A stretch of 64,000 bases of DNA from Tipula vernalis (taxonomy: Eukaryota; Arthropoda; Insecta; Diptera; Tipulidae): assembly GCA_958295665.1 (NCBI GenBank), contig OY282558.1, positions 116,240,838 through 116,304,837 on the forward strand. The letters run 5' to 3'. Position 1 is the stretch's first letter, and each line of letters opens with the position of its first letter. A program made the translations under genes and the position numbers. The notes beneath the pieces were generated by a model that was given only the letters and a program-made list of their open reading frames with translations, made no database searches and had not been told where the DNA came from. Below, one piece after another: positions 22,991 to 32,017 of the stretch.

Positions 22991-23440
22991 TACTTACGTT
23001 AAGCAATCATTCCATTATACCATTATTCCAATATACCATCAAACCATCATACCACTATACCATCGTACCATCATAGCATCATATAATCAAACCATCATAC
23101 TGTCGAGCCATGATAGTATCATACCATACAAGCGTCATACCATTGTACCCTCGTACCATCGTACCCTCATACCAATACACCATCATTCTAGAATAAATAC
23201 CGTAATATCATCCTACTTTGTATCATATATACAATCATACCATCACACCATCATACAGTAATATCAGCTCATCATACCACTATTTCATTATAACATCACA
23301 CAAAAAATCATACTGTCATATATACCATTAGACCATCGTACGAAAATAGCATCATACCATCATACCATCTTACCATCATACGATCATAGGATCGTAAAAT
23401 CATACCAACATACCATCATACCATTATACCATCATGCAGG
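22985..23440 (+). repeat. Degenerate ACCATCATACCATC array
   Basis: About 450 bp of accatcatacc-type units, with inserted variants such as accattatacc and accatcgtacc, begins exactly where the BEL/Pao gag homology stops. The unit matches 14,490-14,690. Its frame on the plus strand is an artefact of the repeat and should not be read as a gene. Confidence 0.8.
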
Positions 23441-23759
23441 TTTTAAATTTCAAATTGAACCCTTAACAAATTATTTGAATGGCCAATTAGGATGAGGCTT
23501 GGCTAGTCCTTAACCGATTATGGTGAAAATTGATATGTGCGTTGGAAATGGGATTTTAAAATGATTTTTGGTTAATATTCTGTATTGTTTCTGTACATTA
23601 ATAATAATTCGTTTGGCGTACTCATTTTTAAATAAAAACTAATAAAATAAAAATTTATAAATTGTGAATATTAATAAATACATATAAAATAAAAATTCAA
23701 TATAAATATAAATACAAAATAAAAAGAAATTAATTAAGAAACATTTATAATAAAAATGA
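23441..23759. other. No gene; AT-rich spacer
   Basis: Between the ACCATC array and the poly(A) end of the non-LTR element is very AT-rich DNA. It contains no recognisable feature. Confidence 0.5.
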
Positions 23760-23815
23760 TTTTTTTTTTTTTTTTTATTGTTATAAATCAATAAAGTCTT
23801 GTATCAGTTTGAACC

Positions 23816-24330
23816 TTATTGATTCTTCAGATGAATTTTAACAAATATTTTAAATTGATTACAACTATCAATCTGTTTTAATTCTATAGGTAATGCGTTA
23901 TACGCCAGAAGGCCTTTGTAAATCACATTATTATTTCGTAAATTAGTATTAAAGAACTCGATTTGGAAATGAGAACGACGTCGTGTTTCATATGAATGCC
24001 TTGCAGAGGTTTGTGGGTGGGATCGATTTAACTTTATAATCCTTTTAGAATTGTAAAAATCAAAACCCGAAGTTCGCACTGTATTATATTAGTTAGTCGT
24101 AGTTGAGGAATATCGCAGGACAATTTTAATATTGGGTAACGTGGAGGTAGATGGTACATATGTTTTTGTGTACGTTTTTGCAGCACTTCTAGTTCTTCCC
24201 GTCTTAAACCAGTGCAACCTCCCCAAATTGGGTTGAGATATGTCAAATGTGTTAAAATGAAAGCATTATAGATAAGTATAAAAGAATTTCGAGGTAAAAA
24301 TTGTGTCATTCGTCTAATAGAAAAAATGGA
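23816..24330 (-). pseudogene. Non-LTR ORF2, C-terminal domain
   Basis: The frame begins after the inserted repeat with SIFSIRRMTQFLPRN and continues SFILIYNAFILTHLTYLNPI then WGGCTGLRREELEVLQKR, the thumb-side segment that follows the RT palm in Jockey/CR1 proteins (L-PR--LL-LYNALI-SHL-Y----WG). After a frameshift near 24,060 it ends with a basic region and the terminal motif LAYNALPIELKQIDSCNQFK (x-W-N-LP-E------FK in the family), then a stop at 23,816. The segment joins the RT to the 3' UTR, and the poly(A) lies only about 55 bp further. Confidence 0.8.
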
Positions 24331-24964
24331 GGTGTGGCCAACACACGACTTTGTTTTACGAACAAAAAATTTTGAGAATTTTTTTTTTTATAACTTTTTT
24401 TTAAATTTTTTTTTTTTTTTTTTAATTTTTATTTTTATTTGTTTTTAATTTTTGGAAACATTTTGTATGAAGTAGTTTTTTGTAAACCTTATACTTTTTG
24501 AGATATTTGCAAATTAAAATTTTTGGACCAAGGGAGTGGCCACTTCCGGTTAGCCGATTTGGAGTAAAATTCACTGGGACCTCCCAATTTATCAAAAAAG
24601 CTTAAATCTGAAGTTTCAGTTCGATTGGTTAAACCATCTGGGCTGTAGAGAGGACACAGACAGACTGACAGACTGACAGACTGACAGACTGACAGACTGA
24701 CAGACTGACAGACTGACAGACTGACAGACTGACAGACTGACAGACTGACAGACTGACAGACTGACAGACTGACAGACTGACAGACTGACAGACTGACAGA
24801 CTGACAGACTGACAGACTGACAGACTGACAGACTGACAGACTGACAGACTGACAGACAGACACCATTTCGAAACCCACTTTTTCGGACTCACGGGACCTC
24901 AAAACAAATAAATCTCCAAAAATCTCAAGGTCCAAAATTTTCATGATTACCATACTTTATTTTA
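24327..24964. mobile_element. Interspersed repeat inserted in the RT/C-terminal junction, carries an 8-bp array
   Basis: The LINE coding sequence stops on one side at TFF (about 24,975) and resumes at SIRRM (about 24,327). Flanks resemble a target duplication (ctaatagaaaaaa on the left, ctagagtaaaaaaaa on the right), though not perfectly. The insert has T-rich runs at 24,379-24,445, tggaggtgtggccaacacac at the left end, an array at 24,658-24,860 and text such as ggtcccgtgagtccg and ggacctcaaaac flanking the array. No protein domain is seen. It appears to be a short non-autonomous element of unknown type. Confidence 0.65.
24658..24860 (+). repeat. 8-bp tandem array (GACAGACT)n, ~25 copies
   Basis: Nearly perfect repeats of gacagact run for about 200 bp, and almost no unit differs from the next. 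The array creates a long artificial frame encoding a repeated SVSLSVCQ-type string on the minus strand, which is not a gene. The homogeneity implies recent expansion, in contrast to the strongly decayed sequence around it. Confidence 0.95.
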
Positions 24965-26095
24965 CTAGAGTAAAAAAAAGTAAAAATATATTGGCGTATT
25001 TTCGATTTAATCATGTCAATATGAAGGTTCCATTTTAAAGTTTTATCTATTATTAATCCAAAATACTTGAATTAGCTATCTCTTTCAACTTCTACTCCAC
25101 AATAAGTGATGAAGTTTTCATTAATCACAGATTCTGGTATCTTTCTATTAGTGCATATCATGAATTTGGTTTTACTGGTGTTCAATTGGAGTTTATTTTT
25201 TGTGAGCCATAGATTCAATAGATTTAAATCGTGTTGCATACAGTCATAAAGGTTTTTTAAGTTTGTGTTGCTGTATTTGACAACTGCATCGTCAGCGTAT
25301 AATTGAATTTTTCCTTTCAAATCTAGGCCATAAATATCGTTAATGTAAATATTGAAAAGTACAGGGCCAAGTATGGATCCTTGCGATCTTCCCTTTAAAG
25401 AGTACAGAGGTTCACTCTCGGTGTGGTTGAGATCAACAACTTGAGGACGAGAATTGAGATACGACTGGAACCACAAAATTTTGATAGGATCAAGCTTCAA
25501 TCCTTGCTGAAGTTTGATTAGCAAAACATCGTGGTCTACCGATACGAATGGCTTTCTTAGGTCCAGAAAAAGACTTACAACGACTAATTTTTTGTCAACT
25601 TTCTCAGAAATGAAGTCTGTTAGCGCAAGGCATGCTGCTTGAGTATTTAATGCTTTTGTGAAACCATATTGCTCTGGCGCTATTACAATATTTCTTTCTA
25701 GAAAGTCGACCAGCCGATTATTTATAACCCTTTCGTATACCTTTGAGATAGCGGAGTGTACTGATATTCTTCTGTAATTCGTCTACATCGCCATTCTTGT
25801 ATACTGGAATAATTCTAGAGGTTTTTAGTCTTTCCGGAAATCTTCTTTCCAAGATGGATTTATTAATCAAGCGAGTAAAAGCTCTCTTAAATTTTTCTTC
25901 GAAAAACCTAAGGAAGTTATTTGATATCCCGTCTCGCCCCGTAGCTGCTTCTGTTTTAAGATTCCAAATACTCTGTAAAATTTCTTCTTCAGAAACATTA
26001 TTTAGGCTCAGTTTAATATTTACATCATGTTCCGCAATATCCACATTGATCTCTGGCCAAAGATAATCACAAGCATGGACGAAGTATAAATTCAT
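24965..26095 (-). pseudogene. Non-LTR reverse transcriptase (Jockey/CR1 type)
   Basis: 26,095-25,718 has the RT start SIWNLKTEAATGRDGISNNF and RRFPERLKTSRIIPVYKNGD. The following frame carries AACLALTDFISEK and motif A as SLFLDLRKPFVSVDH (first Asp kept, the second Asp replaced by Val). 25,524-25,072 contains RSQGSILGPVLFNIYINDIY and the catalytic motif LYADDAVVKYS (YADD intact), then the primer-grip segment LNLLNLWLTKNKLQLNTSKT. The frame then stops but continues as FKYFGLIIDKTLKWNLHIDM up to the inserted repeat at about 24,965. The palm is nearly complete. Frame breaks lie near 25,720 and 25,070. The enzyme would prime cDNA synthesis on nicked chromosomal DNA. Confidence 0.85.
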
Positions 26096-26127
26096 CGCAT
26101 TAGCAACTGCGACAAGTTCATGAATAA

Positions 26128-26313
26128 TTAAGCCATTAATATTTCCTGTTTAATGTTGGAAGCTCTTTTATTCGATATTGCCATTTTTACTAAGTTCCAG
26201 AACTCCTTTGGTTTATTAATTGATGCACTTAATTTCATATGGTAAAATTCCCTTTTTGCTTTTCTGATTTTGTATTTTAAATCATCTTTCATGTATCTAT
26301 ATTTATTTTTCAA
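26128..26313 (-). pseudogene. Non-LTR ORF2 linker between endonuclease and RT
   Basis: The 61-codon frame reads MKDDLKYKIRKAKREFYHMK then INKPKEFWNLVKMAISNKRA, the Lys/Arg-rich linker with the conserved K-R-YY----------K-WW--I motif found between the endonuclease and RT in Jockey/CR1 proteins (here EFWNLVK). It sits exactly between the two domains, separated by frame changes of a few bases. Confidence 0.75.
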
Positions 26314-26997
26314 GTAATCACAATCCGGATATCATACGAATAATTTAAAATATTTTTCTCTTATGCGAATGGCAGAGTACAACTCAGTAGTCATCCATGA
26401 TTGCTTAAACCCTGATCGTCTACTTAATGTTTTTTCTTCAGTGTGAACAATGCCCAGCTTTTCAATACCAGCAACGTAATCATCCAAGCTTGTGCAGTTA
26501 TGTAACTCATTCCAAAACGGACTTTTTGCAGCCAATTCATAATTAAAAATCCTTATGTTTTGATATTGCGTACTATTTTCCACATGCGGCCCCAGTTTTA
26601 TTTGAATTCCTCTGTGGTCCGAAAAAGATACATCTTCCAACCTGACACTGTTGATTAATCCAATTTGGTCAGGTAGCACATAATCAATAAGAGTTGAAGT
26701 AGTTGATGATATGCGTGTGGCATACTTTAATTCTATTTTGTTAACCACCATGAAACCATTTGTTGTAATTAAATCTAAAAATTTACTAACTGTAGCATTA
26801 TTTGGGTTAAATAAATTAAGATTAAAATCCCCCACCACTATCGCTCTCTTATACTGTTCGAAAATACCATCAAACACATTAAGAAAACTATCTATGTGCG
26901 AGCTAGGACTTTTATATATACATATAAGATTAATATTTTGACGGATAAGTTTTAAAACTAAATAATTATTTTTGCCTATATCTTTGTCACACATAAG

Positions 26998-27431
26998 CAA
27001 GGCTGGGCAAATTACATTAGACTGAGTAATTAAAATACTTTTCCGAGTACAGCAAACTCAGTAATTAAAATACAAATTACAATTACTTTCGAGTAAAGTA
27101 ATTAAAATACAAGTTACAATTACTTTGAATTGTCATTTGTAATTAAAATACAAATTACAATTACTTTACATTTGTAAATCGATAAATTTGATTTGACAAA
27201 ATTCATTTAGTGAAAAAACGTATCATTAGAAAAAGATTATTAAGATTAGGTTTTATGCTGATGACTCTGGAACCAAATTTTAATAAGCCTTGTAAAAATT
27301 TAAATAAGAAATTTCAAAAACTGGGGTAATTAAAATACAAATTACAATTACTTAGAATTTAAGTAATTAAGATACTGTTACTTGGCGAATGAGTAATTCA
27401 AATACATGTAATACGTTACTGCCCAGCCTTG
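26998..27431. mobile_element. hAT-type MITE, left copy
   Basis: A 434-bp element with 12-bp terminal inverted repeats (caaggctgggca/tgcccagccttg) and subterminal repeats of gtaattaaaatacaaatta-type. Its right end is followed by cttaatta, not by the target duplication, so it did not insert here alone with these flanks. It has no coding capacity. Confidence 0.85.
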
Positions 27432-28440
27432 CTTAATTAAAAAATCCTAATCCATACGAATCGTTCGTTTAGTAAAAGTTCTACAAAATTATTTTTTAAA
27501 ATCGCATTCAACTCTCAAGGGGCAATATCTTCCATTGCCAACAATGATGATAAAGGTTTGGCTAGCACACGGAATAGGACCCATAATTACCTAATTAAAA
27601 AATCCTAATCCATACGAATCGTTCGTTTAGTAAAAGTTCTACAAAATTACATTTTTGAAATAGCACTCAACCCTCAAGGGCCAATATCGGCCATTGCCAA
27701 CAATGATGACAAAGGTTTGGCTAGCACATGGAATAGGACCCTTAATTACCTAATTAAAAAATCCTAATCCATACGAATCGTTCGTTTAGTAAAAGTTCTA
27801 CAAAATTACATTTTTGAAATAGCACTCAACCCTCAAGGGCCAATATCGGCAATTGCCAACAATGATGACAAAGGTTGGATAGCACATGGAATAGGCCCTT
27901 TAATTACCTAGTCCAAAACCCTAATCCATACGAATCGTTCGTTTAGTAAAAGTTCTACAAAATTACATTTTTGAAATAGCACTCAACACTCAAGGGCCAA
28001 TATCGGCAATTGCCAACAATGATGACAAAGGTTTGGCTAGCACATTGAATAGGACCCTTAATTACCTAATTAAAAAATCCTAATCCATACGAATCGTTCG
28101 CTTAGTAAAAGTTCTACAAAATTACATTTTTGAAATAGAACTCAACCCTTAAGGGCTAATATCGGCCATTGCCAACAATGATGACAAAGGTTTGGCTAGC
28201 ACATGGAACGGGCCCTTCAATTACCTAGTCAAAAACCCTAATCCATACGAATCGTTCGTTTAGTAAAAGTTCTACAAAATTACATTTTTGAAATCGCATT
28301 CAACCCTTAAGGGCCAATATCGGCCATTGCCAACAATGATGACAAAGGTTTGGCTAGCACATTGAATAGGACCCTTAATTACCTAATTAAAAAATTCTAA
28401 TCCATACGAATCGTTCGTTTAGTAAAAGTTCTTAGCACAT
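27432..28440. repeat. ~158-bp tandem repeat, six full copies and a partial one
   Basis: The anchor cctaatccatacgaatcg recurs near 27,446, 27,604, 27,763, 27,920, 28,079, 28,237 and 28,396, spacing 157-159 bp. Each unit contains cgaatcgttcg (a small palindrome), cattgccaacaatgatga and tttggctagcacatgg. Copies are about 90-95% alike by eye, so the array is fairly young. It is satellite-like; no open frame or known RNA gene was seen. The last unit at 28,396 is shortened. Confidence 0.93.
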
Positions 28441-28467
28441 GGAATAGGACCCTTAGTTACCTAATTA

Positions 28468-29344
28468 CAATACTGGGCAAATTACATTACACTGAGTAAT
28501 TGCAAAACCTCGTTTAACGTTACCCCGTTTAACGTTGATTCACTTTAACGTTATTTTCAATTTATACATTTTTTTTCATAGAAACATTTTTTAAAATAAA
28601 AATAAACATTTTTTTTGGTTCTTTTGTTCGAATTTCCGAGAATCAAAATAAAAATAAAATAGCTATATATTTAAAAAAAATAATGTTTTAAATTCATTAT
28701 TTTTTCGATTTTAGTTAAATAGGGACATCTTCGAATTCAAATACATAATTCAATTACACAAAAAAGAGGTTTGAAGAGGAAATATTATTGTAATTTTGAA
28801 TTACTGTGATTTTTTACATTAATATGTAAATAAATATTTGAATTTAATAAAATATGTTTTATTCACCTATCTTGTTGTTTTGCAAGAGATCCATGCCTCG
28901 TTTAACGTTGATTTGGATTACGTTATTTAATTTTGGAACGCATCCTTAACGTTAAACGGGGTATTACTGTAAAATACTTTTCCGAGTTACAGCAAACTCA
29001 ATAATTAAAATACAAATTACAATTACTTTAAATTTGTAAATTGATAAATTTGATTTGACAAAATTCATTTAGTGAAAAAACATATCATTAGAAAAAGATT
29101 ATTAAGATTAGGTTTTATGCTGATGACTCTGGAACCAAATTTAATAAGCCTTGTACAAATTTAAATAAGAAATTTCAAAAACTGGGGTAATTAAAATACA
29201 AATTACAATTACTTAGAATTTTAGTAATTAAAATACAAGATACTGTTACTTGAAGAATGAGTAATTAAAATACAAATTACAAATTGTAATTTGTATTTTA
29301 ATTACGTAATTCAAATACATGTGATTCGTTACTGCCCAGCCTTG
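28468..29344. mobile_element. hAT-type MITE, right copy, interrupted
   Basis: The sequence matches the left copy (ctgggcaaattacatt, then actgagtaatt, aaatacttttccgagt-acagcaaactca and ggtaattaaaatac) but is split at 28,501-28,969 by another MITE. It ends with the inverted terminus at 29,344. A 36-bp palindrome (aaatacaaattacaaattgt and its complement) lies near 29,267-29,305. Confidence 0.8.
28501..28969. mobile_element. pogo/Tigger-like MITE inserted in the right hAT MITE
   Basis: About 470 bp. The right end reads ttaacgttaaacggggtattactg and is followed by TA. Its reverse complement, CAGTAATACCCCGTTTAACG, fits the pogo/Tigger terminal consensus (CAGTAATACCTCG). The left end, ttgcaaaacctcgtttaacg, aligns to it with a few changes. 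Subterminal repeats of gtttaacgtt and the TA junction fit a Tc1/mariner-family target. No transposase is seen. Confidence 0.75.
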
Positions 29345-29464
29345 CACATAAGTGTACATTGTATATTTTGTTTAACTAAAACACATATGCTACCACCGCG
29401 CCCATCATGACAATATTTATTTTTGTAAATATTTTTACTAAAGGGTCTATGTTTCACCAGGTAA

Positions 29465-29948
29465 AAAATCCTTAAACCATGTTTTACAGTTTCTTTGGCT
29501 TGGTGCTTCTGTAATTTGTTGCCAGGTCTGTGCCAATAGTATTTTTCGCATCTGATTGGAAATGGTTTATTTTGGATTTACCTGACCAAATGATTCGTCT
29601 CCAATGTTTCGCATTGCAAGTTTTATGCTCTTTTGCTATCTTTAAACGCACTTTTACATTTTTATCGGATAAAGCCGATTTTTTCTGTTTGACCCTACTA
29701 ACAAATCCAATTTTTTTAAGTACTCATTGAGCTGTCTATTCGCTTACAGTTTTGTTTATGGTTTTAGCTGCCTCTAACGGTGTTTTAATTCTTCTGGTAG
29801 TGGCTTTCTCATTTAAATGGCGTTCCATCAGACAAGTGTCTCGGTTGAACAATAATTTACACCGTCCTTCCTGGCCCTGCGTTACCCAATACCATTTCTT
29901 TGACCAACTAATCGCACAGTCGTAGGTGTAACATTTCACAACTAACAA
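29465..29948 (-). pseudogene. Tc1-like transposase relic
   Basis: Minus-strand frames read EAAKTINKTVSE, then VLKKIGFVSRVKQKKSALSD, LKIAKEHKTCNAKHWRRIIW and WSGKSKINHFQSDAKNTIG. This matches the Tc1 family order (RRVLKK-GL-ARRK-KKPLLS; R--WA--H--W---W--VIWSDESKF-LFGSDG). The first catalytic Asp is Gly (WSGKSK for WSDESK). A downstream shifted frame gives KETVKHGLRIF (usually KHGGGSVMVWGCF). The 3' portion with the remaining acidic residues is cut off where the non-LTR element starts near 29,464. Several stops show it is inactive. Confidence 0.8.
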
Positions 29949-30299
29949 TTTTTCTTTAAGAATGCCCCTTTTATTTGATAAAATTCTGAAGTCCCGTGAG
30001 TATTTTTTTCATAACTATAACTTAATAAAAAATCGACTGGTTCTGTTCAATAAATAATACCCAAAAATTTTTTTCATACGAGATATTGAGGTTTTTTTAA
30101 GACAGCCCAAATATACTATTTCAATTGCTAAATGTTCAAGATTATCTCCATAACAATATTCAAGTTCCAATAGAAACTTGTCTTGCCAATCCTTGGCTTT
30201 AAACGTTGGGTTAGGTTTTCTGATTATTTGCTGTCAGAGCGGTAAGTTTGGCCTTGTTTAGAAAAAATATAGTGTGTAGCGAACACACGCCTCAGTATT
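29949..30299. other. No gene recognised
   Basis: AT-rich DNA between the Tc1 relic and the next repeat. A gtgtgtagcgaacacacgcct segment (about 30,271-30,292) resembles the ggtgtggccaacacacgac edge of the insert at 24,327. Confidence 0.4.
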
Positions 30300-30740
30300 G
30301 AAACTAATAACGGTATATTGCAAAATTTCGGAATTAAAAATATTATTTTAAATCCTCATTCCCAATCTTGAATTTCATTAACTCGGTTAAGGAATAGCAA
30401 AGTTCCGTCCTACTTGGCCATATTCCAGAACTTTATCTAAAACTAAAGGATTTTAAAATCCAATTACCATCGCACATGTAAAATTCCATTAAAATCCATA
30501 AAACAAAAATGGACACGTTCTATTCTAACTGGCCATATTCCAGAATTTTTTATTATTTACCTATCGAATTTCATCATAATTGGTTGAGATATAGGCAAGT
30601 TCCATCATACTTGGCCATATTCCAGAACTTCATCCAAAAATCATTATAGAATCTCATTTCCAAAGCGGATGTTAAATTTGACTATAATCCGTTAAGAAAT
30701 AATTAAGTTACATCCTAATAGGCCATTCATATAATTTGCT
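30300..30740 (+). repeat. Degenerate ~100-120 bp direct repeats, 'TTGGCCATATTCCAGAA' motif
   Basis: The motif ggccatattccagaa recurs near 30,415, 30,528 and 30,615, with a fourth weaker version (ggccattcatataa) near 30,722. Each is preceded by aagttccgtcctac-like and followed by ctttatctaaaa-like sequence. The spacing is irregular and the copies diverged. It is a tandem array or a run of fragments of one dispersed repeat. Confidence 0.6.
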
Positions 30741-30789
30741 AAAGGTTTAATTTGAAATGGTAAAGGTTAAATTTGAGGTTTGAGATATT

Positions 30790-31545
30790 AACAGTGACCT
30801 TTCTTAAGTTTTAAGCAATATTGTGCACAGTTTAGTTCAAATCGGTCAAGGAGTGTGGATTTGTTTAAATATGATACACATCTGCTGTACAAACATACAA
30901 ACACTCACTTTATTTTATAGATTGCTCAACTGCTCACTAAACACTGGTCCAACACCATCTCAACCCCAATTCAACCCGCAAAATGCCCCCAACTCAACCC
31001 TCAATCCAAAAGGATACTCTCTTTCAATTCAATCCTCAAACCAGCTTATATAAAACATTGACCAACTGCTCACTATATCTGAATCCAACCCCAACTCAAC
31101 TCTAACTCAGCTTCAACTCAACCCGCCAATTGAACACTAACTTAACCTTCAACTCAACCCCAAACTTAATGTCCAACTCAATATTCAAACCGGCATACAT
31201 AACAAAAATTATAAATATTTCTATAACCAGGTGTTTTTGGTCAATTCGTATGGCAGTTACCCGACCCTTTTGACGTACGGATTCCAAAAGCTTTTCAAAT
31301 CTCCACCTTACCATAGAAACAGATTTGCGATACAAATTCTAAATCGGTCAAGCCGTTCTCGAGATAACATGAGTACCGATATACAGACATCCAGAGTTCC
31401 AGACATCCAGACCTTCAGACAGACGGACGGCCATTTTTTTTTGTTGCTTTTCTAGATTCATGCACTTTCAAAACGTCGAGAAAAGTGGTTTTTGACCCAC
31501 CAAATTTTTGATCATTTTTGACAGGATTTCAATACTTTGGTCTTT
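30790..31545 (+). repeat. Dispersed repeat, copy 3 with CTCAACCC tracts
   Basis: Same module order as 14,690-15,130: gtgacctttcttaagtttta, gtggatttgtttaaata, gctcactaaacactgg, CTCAACCC units (30,945-31,185, two runs), caaaccagcttatataaa, gtatggcagttacccgaccc, cgttctcgagataaca, aacgtcgagaaaagtgg and tttttgacaggatttcaat. It therefore joins the segments seen separately at 9.93 kb and 14.69 kb and gives the most complete view of the family. No protein domain is present. Confidence 0.65.
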
Positions 31546-32017
31546 TTAGACCGAAGTAATTGATTTTCCAAATGGTCTAGTAAAACTAATCATGAAAAAC
31601 AAAAAATGGTACAGTTCTAAAGCTTGATACAGATGTTCGTTAAACAATAACTAGAACTGTGCAGGGCTAAAGGTGGAAACAAATGTTGTTTTTTTATGTA
31701 ACTGAAAATCTCAAATAGCCAGTCATCGGAAGGGTCTTCAAGTAGAAGAGAGCTGTAGAGCTGTTGAAATTACTACAATAACATTTTGGAATTTTACTTT
31801 CTTTTCTTCAGAGCAATGAATTTTTTGAAGTTTCTGTTTTTCTACGCTCTTGATAAAAAGATGTTAAGGAAAAATCCATAATTTCGGCTATGCTTTGCAG
31901 GTTTGTCTTACTCGACCTATTTTTTAGGATTTGCGAGGTAGATTTTTCATTTTAGAAAAATTAAAGTTTACTAAGAAAAATTAATTAAAATAGATACTTT
32001 AAGTTTAAATTATTAAA
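31546..32017. other. No gene recognised
   Basis: AT-rich spacer between the repeat copy and the PCNP-like copy. It is rich in short A/T runs and has a small hairpin (tttggtctttttagaccgaa) near 31,534-31,555. Confidence 0.4.

Larger units (their letters stand above)
26998..29344. mobile_element. Composite hAT-type element: two MITE copies flanking a 158-bp tandem array
   Basis: The outer ends are caaggctgggca at 26,998 and tgcccagccttg ending at 29,344. Both are flanked by CACATAAG (26,990-26,997 and 29,345-29,352), an 8-bp target duplication characteristic of the hAT superfamily. Internally, the left terminal sequence meets its inverted mate tgcccagccttg at 27,420-27,431, so a complete 434-bp MITE (26,998-27,431) stands at the left. 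A second copy starts at about 28,468 (tactgggcaaattacatt, outer six bases altered) and ends at 29,344. Between the two lies the 158-bp array. No transposase is present, so it depends on a transposase elsewhere. The interrupted LINE frame confirms precise insertion. Confidence 0.9.
23760..29464 (-). mobile_element. CR1/Jockey-type non-LTR retrotransposon, twice interrupted
   Basis: Read on the minus strand, the endonuclease starts near 29,460, is cut by the composite hAT element at 29,344-26,998 and continues to 26,332. The linker is at 26,313-26,128, the RT runs from 26,095 to about 24,965, an inserted repeat occupies 24,964-24,327 and the C-terminal domain runs from about 24,330 to 23,816. 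It ends with a poly(A) of about 17 nt (T-run 23,760-23,776 on plus). Removing the two insertions gives about 2.7 kb of one collinear element, 5'-truncated where it meets a Tc1 relic. There is no RNase H domain. Multiple frame changes show it is inactive. No convincing target duplication was found at its own ends. Confidence 0.85.
26332..29464 (-). pseudogene. Non-LTR endonuclease (APE type), split by the hAT composite insertion
   Basis: The endonuclease is in two parts. 29,464-29,345 reads HRPFSKNIYK, then HDGRGGSICVLV, the R-GGV-IYV type motif. After excising 26,998-29,344 together with one copy of CACATAAG it continues in frame as QNIQCTLMCDKDIGKNNYLV. 26,997-26,332 continues with LICIYKSPSSHIDSFLNVFD, the GDFN motif AIVVGDFNLNLFN, STTSTLIDYVL and SFSDHRGIQIKLG (SDH motif intact), then GFKQSWMTTELYSAIRIREK, a linker start. 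The active-site Glu-containing N-terminal part is missing because the copy is 5'-truncated. In the family this domain nicks the chromosomal target. Confidence 0.9.

Noticed and set aside
22917..23261. Plus-strand 114-codon frame rich in HTIIPSYH
   Set aside because: It lies in the ACCATC array and the start of gag in antisense; the repeat explains the frame.
24489..24953. Long open frame with repeated SVSLSVCQ-type string
   Set aside because: It is generated by the 8-bp simple repeat, whose length lets all frames stay open; there is no start context or domain.
27432..28440. Regularly spaced repeats that could be read as a CRISPR array
   Set aside because: Whole ~158-bp units are repeated, including what would be spacers, and the sequence is eukaryotic. 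It is a tandem satellite-like repeat.
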